Source: Mastigias papua (lineage: Eukaryota; Cnidaria; Scyphozoa; Rhizostomeae; Mastigiidae). From it: 64,000 nucleotides of DNA. The stretch lies in NCBI GenBank assembly GCA_964019165.1, contig OZ025283.1, positions 14,513,896-14,577,895 of the forward strand, read 5' to 3'. A program made the translations under genes and the position numbers. Under the pieces are notes generated by a model, which was not told the DNA's origin, made no database searches, and saw only the letters and a list, made by a program, of their open reading frames with translations. Below are positions 38,216 to 64,000 of this stretch, one piece after another (position 1 is the stretch's first letter; the number at the start of each line of letters is the position of its first letter).

Positions 38216-39058
38216 CCCAATTCTTCTGATACTCTTCCACTAAGCAAAGTTTCAAGATCCTGGTTGACAATATAAATGCATGCATTTACCACTGAGTCTC
38301 CATGCATGATTGTTCCCATATCCCGATTCTCCATGTTAACAGCCGCAACATTTCACAGATTTGGATCTATACGGAGACGAATCTTCATATTAGTTTTACT
38401 AATAGGAAGTCCTAAAGATTAGGCTCCCTCTGGAACATAACACATATATCTGCATCTGTATCTGCAAAGACATTCACTCTTATGTTCCTTGATAATCATT
38501 TCAACTTGACAACGTGGCGTACCTCATGCTATATCGCATACTTTTCTATGTTCATACATACGATGTAACATTGTAACATTCTGTATACCTCGTACACGAC
38601 TAACATTCTGGGTGAAACTGGCTTCGCTGTGAGATGTACACGTTTCGGTAGTGGAACTCACATAACAATTGTTGCTGTCCTCCACATGCTGATTATCTAT
38701 TTATACAGCAAAACGAACCCCTGAAAAGGCCTTCCTTACCACAGTCATAACATTTCCGAGCCACCGATCCACCGCTGGGCGCTGATCCACCGCTGGACAT
38801 CGCTGTTCACCCGAGCAATTTCTCGACAAACAATTTAGGCATCTGGAATACTGAACTTGGCCTCTTACTTCAAAATTTGCGTTGAGTACTTCAAAATTGT
38901 TTCTTTGAATACATGCCCTGGTTCTAATCGCCTGCCACCGTTAATTAGTAATCCGGCAATCATTTCCATGAAAGGAACATCCCCCCTATCCCCTTCAAGG
39001 AAAACATCATCAAACTCCTTTCTGAAGGTCTCTTGAGACAAATTTTGGCTCATAAGAT

Positions 39059-39597
39059 TCAATGTCCATATGCAAAACAAAATAGATCTGACAAACTAAG
39101 GTGTTGCATGATAGGGGATTGCCAGGGCAATACTAAGTAAACCAGGCACTTCTCAGGACCACACGGTCTTTCCGCTGCAAAATTGGCAAATTTTTGCATA
39201 ATACAAGAAAGAGTGGCATCATCTGGATATCCGTTTTCAATGAGCAGTTGGTTTGCTCTGTCAAGCTCTGAGCCTAATTTAGTTTTGGAGCAAATCATAA
39301 GTGCCCTATGAACTAAAGTCTTAATAAGGCTAATTTTTCTTGCTTTTGGGCTGAAGGAACTCCAACAGATGTATTGCCCTGTAAACTTGGTTTCCTGTAA
39401 ACGCTGACAAGAAATCCAGTCCCCTCTTTCTCCACCAAGACATCTAGAAAATTCAAGGAGTTGTTTTGCCCCTTCTCTACTGTGAATGCAAGAGCTGGAT
39501 GCAGCAAGTTAGGTTTTTCATGAAAACGGTCACAATCCAGCGAGGAACCAAAGGTGAAAAAAGTATCGATACTTCTTTGCCATAGTTTTTCGTCCAA
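39059..39597 (-). pseudogene. Penelope-like reverse transcriptase C-terminal remnant
   Basis: The frame 39597-39313 carries SLNFLDVLVEKEGTGFLVSV and YRKPSLQGN, the conserved C-terminal region of PLE reverse transcriptases. After a frameshift near 39300, 39298-39080 continues with ICSKTKLGSELDRANQLLIE and FANFAAERPCGPEKC. The last segment also opens the PLE copy at 61.9 kb, showing that both are one family. Truncated on both sides, with no endonuclease here. Confidence 0.8.
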
Positions 39598-39599
39598 AA

Positions 39600-40688
39600 A
39601 TTGAAAATATCTAAGTTTTTGTTGTCAATATACACAAAAACTTTCATTATAGAGCAGCTTCAAGAAAGTAGAGTAAAGTGCCTTCTAACATTCTGTTTAG
39701 AACACATTCTGCACAATGATGAAGTAGCATTTTGATGCTAAAATTGATAAGGAATATGAACAAAGCATAAGATTTCAAACAGTTACAAAAAACTTTTCCT
39801 TTTATATAAGTTATATCAGCATCTAAACACATTAGAAGTGAAAAGTTTTAGAAATTGATCTATGCCAAACATCTAACATGATACAATAACACTGTGCTAA
39901 ATAAATAAATAACATCTAACATTATGAGACCATTCAAGTAAGAGAGAAAACCAGGTAACGCGTATAATTAAATTGTTGATATCACATACTTCCCTTAAAT
40001 AAAATATTGCAAATAGTTTCTTATCACAGCGGTATGTTTGATATACAAGTTTAATATTTAATTAATCATCTCTAGACAATCGTGCAGTTTCAAATTGCAT
40101 CAAATGTGCTGTTGAGGAGGTCTAGAGAGGAGTTTAAAAGGGGGTATTAAGGTGGGTATATACTTATCTGTTCGAATTCAGTTTGGAGTTTCAGTTTGAA
40201 ATTATAAATTTCATGTTAATTAACCCTTAGAGTTATAGTGTGTAAAAATCGTCCCAAAAGGATAAATTTGTTTCAGTTGTAATAAAAAGTTTCTTGCAAA
40301 AACAGTTTCTCCCAGTATAACCAAAGTTCAGGCTTTTTATACTTTTTTAATGCTTCCAGAGTTTCTCCTAATTGAAGCCTAATATTCCTTACATATCTCT
40401 TGCTGCTTATAAAACGTGCAGTATGGACACAACCTTAAAAAACAACATTCCACAAATGAGAAATTTCAGACGATGAGAAAACCAATAACTTGTTAGATGT
40501 TAAACGTCCACTAAACATAACATCACAAAGCTTTGAAAAAGCTAGACAGTTATTAGTAATGGAAATGGGGTAAAAACAGGCCAGGGGTAAAATTGGAAGG
40601 AAATAAACTTTGAAGGTTACCAATCAAAAATAAAATAGTTTCTTTGTTCAAATATCTTTGCTCTTGATTGTCATTTCACTACATCCTC
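39600..40688. other. Region downstream of the ZSWIM8-like stop codon
   Basis: AT-rich. It probably includes the 3' UTR of the minus-strand ZSWIM8-like gene. An ATTAAA on the minus strand near 40345 could be its poly(A) signal. No other gene seen. Confidence 0.4.
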
Positions 40689-59678
<18,990 letters not shown>

Positions 59679-59758
59679 CTATAGAGAAATCAAAGCCATA
59701 TCCGGAAAGAAAATCAATACAAATAGGAGACAAAATCAATCAAACATATACCATACTT

Positions 59759-59759
<1 letters not shown>

Positions 59760-59849
<90 letters not shown>
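59760..59849. repeat. (TA)n microsatellite
   Basis: Pure TA run ending at the AGACCCTCAAGA terminus of a family B element. Confidence 0.95.
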
Positions 59850-59852
<3 letters not shown>

Positions 59853-59875
59853 CCTCAAGACAAAATTCCAACTTT

Positions 59876-59907
59876 TAAAACGTTTCGGCACAAGCCTTCA
59901 TCAGTTA
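59876..59907 (-). ncRNA. Minimal hammerhead ribozyme motif, core intact (family B)
   Basis: Same sequence as 45926-45957, in a single (not palindromic) arm at 59849-59910. Minus strand: TAA, CTGATGA, GGC-TTGT-GCC, GAA, ACGT, T, TTA. Confidence 0.65.
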
Positions 59908-60431
59908 TAACATTCCCGGTACATACAGCGCATATATAACGATAAAAACAAAGGAACAATATCTAATTAACTTACGACAATAGAGCACTTTACACAATGA
60001 AACTGGATTTACAATGGATAGCATTTGAAATTGAATGTAAGGGGAATTATATTTAGCATAAGAGAAAAGGGTGTTGGAGAAGCTGATACCTACCGTCCCA
60101 GCGGGGTAGAAAGAAAGCCATGCGAGATCAAAGTGGGTGTGAAGTAACATAAAATGAAAAGGAAACCCAATATGACCTAGAAAGGACGATATTGAACGGA
60201 GGGAGATCTAGGAAAGAAAGGTGCGACATAAATAATATAATAAGCGTTTCATCATATACTTTTCTGTCAGTAATTATTACTGACATTACAAAATTACTGA
60301 CAGAAAAGTATATTTGTGTTTTAGTCTATGTATACGATTTATATACGTTTTGGATGCGGCTTAGGATCAGTTTATATATATTTATATATATATATATATA
60401 TAGAATAAAACACAAATGTACTTTTCTGTCA

Positions 60432-60463
60432 GCAAACGTTTCGATTAGAATCTTCATCAGTAC
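60432..60463 (-). ncRNA. Minimal hammerhead ribozyme motif, core intact (family A)
   Basis: Minus strand: GTA, CTGATGA, stem II A-GATTCTAATC, GAA, ACGT, T, TGC. Helix I has one G-T wobble. Confidence 0.6.
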
Positions 60464-60480
60464 TGTATGTATATGATGGA

Positions 60481-60512
60481 GTACTGACGAAGATTCTAAT
60501 CAAAACGTTTAC
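60481..60512 (+). ncRNA. Minimal hammerhead motif, one core defect (family A)
   Basis: CTGACGA fits the CTGANGA core, and helix I GTA/TAC and ACGT are kept. The GAA block reads AAA, so the essential G12 is lost. Confidence 0.5.
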
Positions 60513-60597
60513 TGACAGAAAAGTATATTTGTGTTTTATTCTATGTATACAATTTATATACGTTGTGGATGCGGCTTAGGATCAGTTTATATATACC

Positions 60598-60850
60598 ATC
60601 AATAGCTAGCGAGTAACCAGGATTTCTCCTTTTTCGGTGCAGACAGAAAGGTTGATATAATGCTCAGAAAAACCAGGAGAAAATTAAAATTTGCCATCAC
60701 CTGGGATCGAACCAGGGTTTCTCGCATTCCGGGCAAGCGTCGTAACCACTAGACCACAGTGGCTTGTTTTAACTCCCCTGGTTTTTAGCACCTTATGGTC
60801 ACTTTCGGCTTTCGCTTTTATCAAGCAGCTCTAATATATACCATCAGTAG
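60598..60850 (-). mobile_element. tRNA-derived SINE flanked by 20-bp direct repeats
   Basis: About 250 bp holding the tRNA-like sequence 60693-60763. TATACCATCARTAGCTAGC stands on both sides (about 60593-60611 and 60837-60855), as a long target duplication or terminal repeat. The non-tRNA half recurs at 46508-46602. Confidence 0.65.
60693..60763 (-). tRNA. tRNA-like head of the SINE (anticodon position GGA, pseudogene)
   Basis: 71 nt: acceptor GCCACTG/TGATGGC with mismatch and wobble, short D stem GTC/GAC, anticodon stem CTTGC/GCGAG (with one T-G wobble), T arm CCTGG/CCAGG perfect. Box A TGGTCTAGTGG and box B GGTTCGATCCC are intact. U33 is replaced by C, and a short variable loop does not suit tRNA-Ser, so it is not a functional tRNA. 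Confidence 0.55.
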
Positions 60851-60855
60851 CTAGC

Positions 60856-60888
<33 letters not shown>

Positions 60889-60889
60889 G

Positions 60890-61020
60890 AGAGAGAGAAT
60901 TCAAAAATATACTTTCTTCTGTTGTAAACGTTTCGATATATTATCTTCATCAGTACTAACATTACAATGATACGGGGCCTACTTAAATTTCCTACATAAC
61001 AATGGGGTGACAATAGGTGT
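60890..61020 (-). mobile_element. 3' fragment of a family A hammerhead element
   Basis: Reverse complement of the last 130 bp of 55480-55920 (TGTCACCCCATTGTTATGTA ... hammerhead ... GAATTC). It abuts a TA/GA microsatellite at 60850-60899. Confidence 0.7.
60924..60956 (-). ncRNA. Minimal hammerhead ribozyme motif, core intact (family A)
   Basis: Minus strand: GTA, CTGATGA, stem II A-GATA-ATA-TATC, GAA, ACGT, T, TAC. Helix I is GTA/TAC. Confidence 0.6.
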
Positions 61021-61138
61021 TACCCAAGGGGATCCTGCTTATTAACAATTGTTCCAGTGGTAGAGCGTAATTATTACGCTACAGGGTATAATGTATATAT
61101 TTACACCACAGCACGAAAAAGCGGTACCATGTTTTAAC

Positions 61139-61181
61139 CATACTGAAAAGCTTATTTTCGTCCGACACTCGTCACAGTATG
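61139..61181 (-). ncRNA. Type I hammerhead of the PLE, with a C3-to-G change
   Basis: Same layout as 56101-56141 (CATACT ... GTGTCGGAC-GAA ... helix III AAGCTT ... AGTATG). The core reads GTGACGA instead of CTGACGA. Loss of C3 normally abolishes cleavage unless G8 changes with it, and here G8 is unchanged. Confidence 0.6.
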
Positions 61182-61306
61182 AAACGTCGGATAGCGACCG
61201 AAAGGTGAACCAAAATTTATAGCCAGATATGCGGGTACATGTGATATGATGAATAATGTGTCCAGTTAGCCATATGATTGGCCACTTGGCACCTATTCAC
61301 CATTGT

Positions 61307-61888
61307 TTACTTGAAGAGTCCAAGTGAGAAAATGAACTCTTTTTGTTTACACAAGACTGGGTTTTGAGTCTTTATGTAAACTGATTCCAAAACACTTAAA
61401 TGAAAGGACGATCTTGCTTGCCCAATGATCCGAAAATTATCGTGTGAATAGGTTTTGGCGCATTCTGGGTTTTTAATGAGATGTTGTCCTATGGCCGAAT
61501 CACTTTTCATTTTAGAATTAGAGTTTTTACACATACGAGGTGGCTGTTCCCTTATTGTAGTGTTTTTCTTCCTGATGCTCGTGGGTATATGTTGTTTTAT
61601 TCTGTCAGCTAGTCTCTGCGTAGTGCGCCCTACGTACCGAGCTTCACATCGGCACGAAAATTCATAAACTACATAATTTTTTTGAGTGGTAGGAACGCTA
61701 TCTTTTTTAGCAGATGGTAGCATGACCTTAGTAGTGTAGACCACACGAAGTTTCACAGCATAGAAACAGGATGCAGTGGCTTTGTTAATTTGGTTTTCAA
61801 ATCTTGATGAAACATTACCAATCCAGGGCAATTTTAGGTAAACTGGGCACTTCTCAGGACCATATGGATTTTCCGCTGCAAAGTTGGC
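61307..61888 (-). pseudogene. Penelope-like GIY-YIG endonuclease domain (5'-truncated)
   Basis: The frame is open from the inverted edge to the stop at 61307. It contains FAAENPYGPEKCPVYLKLPW (linker), VVYEFSCRCEARYVGRTTQR (the GIY-YIG strands), RLADRIKQH, a basic stretch, AIGQHLIKNPECAKTY, and VLESVYIKTQNPVLCKQ with the catalytic-type glutamate. GIY-YIG nucleases nick the target site for PLE retrotransposition. The reverse transcriptase part is missing, so this copy cannot move by itself. The eight leading methionines in the raw frame come from the neighbouring TGATGA repeat. Confidence 0.85.
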
Positions 61889-61920
61889 AAGTTCTGTAGT
61901 ACCAACAGACTTTTCATATA

Positions 61921-61944
61921 TCATCATCATCATCATCATCATCA
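61921..61944. repeat. (ATG)n tail of the RTE LINE
   Basis: Eight TCA units on the plus strand (TGA/ATG on the minus strand) directly follow the RTE 3' end. Short microsatellite tails of this kind are typical for RTE elements. Confidence 0.85.
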
Positions 61945-64000
61945 CTCAGCCTGTCACGCCACTGCTGGCGGATGGCCTCCATATCTTTCTCCACTCATCA
62001 CGGTCTCGGGCCCTCTGGGTCCACGTACTGCCTGCTCTCTGCTCTATATCATCTCTCCATCTCCTTTTTGGTCTCCCCTTTCCTCTTTTCCTGTCCCATG
62101 GGGTCCATTCTGTTGTTTTCTTTGCCCATTCGTGGTTTCTCATTCGGGCTAGATGTCCTGCCCATTTTCCTTTGGCTTCCATAACTTTCTCGATGACATC
62201 CTTCACTTCTGTTCTTGATCTCAAGTCTTCATTCCGGATCTTATCTCTTTTCGTGACTCCCAGCATTGATCTTTCCATGCTTCTTGCGTTACAGCCAATT
62301 TCTCTCTCTGATGGTTGGTAAGTGACCACGTATCTACTCCATAAGTCATTGCTGGTAGTATGACAGTGTCCATGATCTTCCTTTTCAGACATATGGGCAT
62401 TCTCTGATCTCTCAGGAACGTGCTGTACTGTCCAAATCTCTTCCATGCTGATGTTATTCTCTCATCGATTTCTTTTGCCATCTCATTTCCAGGTGTTAGC
62501 AATCTGCCCAAGTACTTGTATTCTTCAACCTCTTCCAGCTGTTCTCCATCAATCAATATTCCTTTTCTTTGCCTTCTTTTTGCGATTTCGTTGCACATAA
62601 TCTTTGTTTTATTTTTGTTCATTCTCATTCCATCTTTTCTCCCTTCTTCATTCAGATTATTCAAAAGTGTACTGAGATGTTCTTCCTTTTCTGCAAATAA
62701 GATGATATCATCTGCAAATCTCAGATTGTTCATCCTTTCTCCATTGATGTTAATTCCCGCTTCAACTTCCATTCTCCTGAATATTTCTTCCAAAGCTGCT
62801 GTAAACAAAACTGGCGACAATGTGTCTCCTTGCAGCACGCCTTTCATGATCTTGATCTTTCGGCTGAGTGATTCAGTTCGAACTTGAGCTGTGCCTCCGT
62901 CATATGTTTCTTTTAGGATGTTGATGTACTTTTCCTCTACGCTGTGTTGTTTAAGTGGTTCAAAGACAGCCTTATGTTGGATGGAATCAAAGGCTTTTTC
63001 ATAGTCTACAAATGCCATGTGTATGGGTATTTTATACTCATTGGTTTTCTCGAGTATTTGTACAACTGACTGCAAATGGTCGATGGTAGAATGACCTCTT
63101 CTGTACGCTGCTTGTTCTGGTGGTTGATGGTCACTAAGGGTGTTGTTTAATCTATTCTTCAGGATCTTCATGAAGAGTTTGTAGACTTGGGAGAGTAAGC
63201 TCATTGGTTTGTAGTTTGCAAGGTCTTTCTTATCTCCTTTCTTAAATATGAGTGTGATGATGGCATTCTTCCACTCATTTGGCACGTTTTCTTCGGTCAT
63301 CACTCTATTGAAGAGTGTTCTCAGCTTCGATCTGACTACTTCGCCTCCTGCTTTCAGCATTTCAATCACAACTTGATCTTCCCCTGGTGCTTTGTTGTTT
63401 TTCATGCTTTTCATTGTATGCTCAATGTCACTGTCAAGGATTGGTGGTACATCCTCTGCTTCTTCTTTTCTGATGTTTTGGGCTGCATCTTGGTACAGGT
63501 TTTCATAGAATTCTGCGCACCTCTCAAGAATTCTCTCCCTGTTGGTGGTGACGGTTCCATCTTGTTCTTTTAAAGCTGGTATAAGAACCTTGCAGCCATC
63601 TTTGTCTTTTGCTCTCTTCAATCCTTTTCCGCTCTCAATCGCTTTCTTCACTCGCAAGGTGTTGTGCTCTCTAAGGTCTTCCCTCATTCTCTTCCTGATG
63701 GTCTTACACAGTTCATTGTATTCCCTTCTCTCTTGGCCATTCAGATCTTTCTTTGCCATTTCTCTCCTCTCTTTCAAAAGTTCTTTTGTTTCAGGCTTGA
63801 GCTTTTCTTCTTGATGTCTTTCATCTCTTCCAGCTGTTTCCATGGCACAGTCTTTGATGATATTTGTGATACTAAGGGCCATTTCCTCCACACTGTCTTC
63901 TTGCAAGGTTTTAAAGCGGTTTTGCAGTTTCAGTTGGAATTCAGTCTCTTTTTTGCTTCAAAGCGTTGATGCTGACTTTTGCACCTTTTGGTCTCATCAT
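61945..64000 (-). mobile_element. RTE-type non-LTR retrotransposon, 3' part
   Basis: The minus strand runs from the window edge to the (ATG)n tail. It contains the reverse transcriptase and the RTE-type C-terminal region. The apurinic endonuclease domain would be beyond 64000. At least two frameshifts are present (near 63950 and near 62250-62330), so this copy is dead or nearly so. Confidence 0.88.
61946..63906 (-). pseudogene. RTE reverse transcriptase with frameshift before the C-terminus
   Basis: The frame 63906-62221 encodes the [54 protein letters not shown], the first catalytic Asp in [10 protein letters not shown] (about residues 298-307), [13 protein letters not shown], and FADDIILF with the catalytic Asp pair (about 399-400). 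The end of this frame overlaps 62446-61946, which carries the RTE-specific tail (KWAGHLARM, KRGKGRPKRRWRDDIEQRAG, WRKIW), so a frameshift separates RT from tail. Upstream of 63906 the coding sense continues in another frame ([13 protein letters not shown]). Confidence 0.88.

Larger units (their letters stand above)
33306..38800 (-). mobile_element. Decayed Ty3/gypsy element, interrupted by later insertions
   Basis: Read on the minus strand. A possible gag zinc knuckle (KCYDCGKEG, about 38755) comes first. Next is a protease-like VFADTDADICV (about 38440-38480) and an upstream DLETLLSGRVSEELGI segment (about 38220-38280). RT then appears as PAPWFSNVVLAPKDD and SKLDFKSSFHQ (36087-35760). The RT catalytic HDDIIV is near 35300. 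RT end and RNase H are at 35226-34750 (RDPAKVNALLHA, IYVDAHYSEISAILIQ), an integrase zinc region at about 34390-34205, and integrase core at 33777-33310 (SIDLFSPMP; HRTDKGPPF; LLFRDGY). Many frameshifts and stops. About 390 bp of unrelated sequence (about 35342-35730) splits the RT. Intact LTRs were not found. Confidence 0.8.
60240..60597. mobile_element. Cluster of family A hammerhead tails, including a palindrome
   Basis: The palindrome arms 60401-60463 and 60481-60543 each carry a hammerhead. The shared outer tail AGAAAAGTATATTTGTGTTT ... GATGCGGCTTAGGATCAG occurs on the plus strand at 60303-60370 and 60518-60585. At 60262-60320 a copy has lost the hammerhead core and keeps only TTTCTGTCAG/CTGACAGAAA. 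Confidence 0.75.
61081..61912 (-). mobile_element. 5'-truncated Penelope-like element with GIY-YIG endonuclease
   Basis: Minus strand. About 25 bp at the 5' edge (61887-61912) are the inverted copy of the element's own 3' terminus as seen at 56045-56070. Then come the RT-endonuclease linker, the endonuclease and a 3' UTR with a hammerhead (61139-61181). The 3' edge is near 61081. Confidence 0.85.

Noticed and set aside
62420..63969. Plus-strand ORFs over the RTE region
   Set aside because: Shadows of the minus-strand reverse transcriptase.

Overview
The window looks like an AT-rich invertebrate animal genome. The evidence is multi-exon genes with GT-AG introns of up to several kilobases, a Nodal/BMP-type TGF-beta ligand, and dense, nested, mostly decayed eukaryotic transposons. 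The species cannot be named from the sequence. A basal metazoan or marine invertebrate is my best guess, and it is only an inference.

Three host genes are supported. (1) Plus strand, 3582-16107: a complete 11-exon gene for a class-III PLP enzyme of the ethanolamine-phosphate / hydroxylysine-phosphate phospho-lyase family (ETNPPL/PHYKPL). All exon junctions keep phase and give 476 aa. (2) Minus strand, 31454-25130: a complete two-exon Nodal-related TGF-beta ligand of 358 aa, with a compact TATA/CCAAT/GC-box promoter and a nearby AATAAA. (3) Minus strand, about 59678-40689: the 3' part of a ZSWIM8-like gene, a substrate receptor of a cullin-RING E3 ligase. Its 5' exons lie beyond the window or are hidden among repeats. 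The three genes do not form a pathway. The rest of the window is repeats and transposons.

Layout: 1-2542 end of a Ty3/gypsy element with its 3' LTR. 3.6-16.1 kb phospho-lyase gene, whose introns carry a palindromic pair of tRNA-like sequences, a Penelope-like (PLE) remnant split by a 1-kb foldback element, and hammerhead-bearing repeats. 18.7-22.4 kb a 3.7-kb non-autonomous DNA transposon with 1,079-bp terminal inverted repeats and a 9-bp target duplication. 25.1-31.5 kb TGF-beta gene. 32.8-39.6 kb a graveyard: a decayed gypsy element containing a hAT transposon, a CR1-like LINE 3' end and a MITE-like inverted repeat, followed by a PLE reverse-transcriptase remnant. 40.7-59.7 kb ZSWIM8-like gene, with a 5.65-kb array of a 25-bp satellite in one intron. 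55-61 kb several PLE/hammerhead elements set among (TA)n tracts. 61.1-64 kb a PLE GIY-YIG endonuclease fragment and an RTE-type LINE running off the end.

The most interesting signal is a set of short motifs matching hammerhead ribozymes, on both strands. Eight small (31-33 nt) copies keep every core residue I could check. One longer PLE-linked copy has a full type I three-helix fold. Others are visibly decayed. Many sit in head-to-head palindromes or directly beside (TA)n tracts. Hammerheads in Penelope-like elements are already known as a class. The families, their palindromic arrangement and the coding-free carrier elements seen here deserve a direct look.
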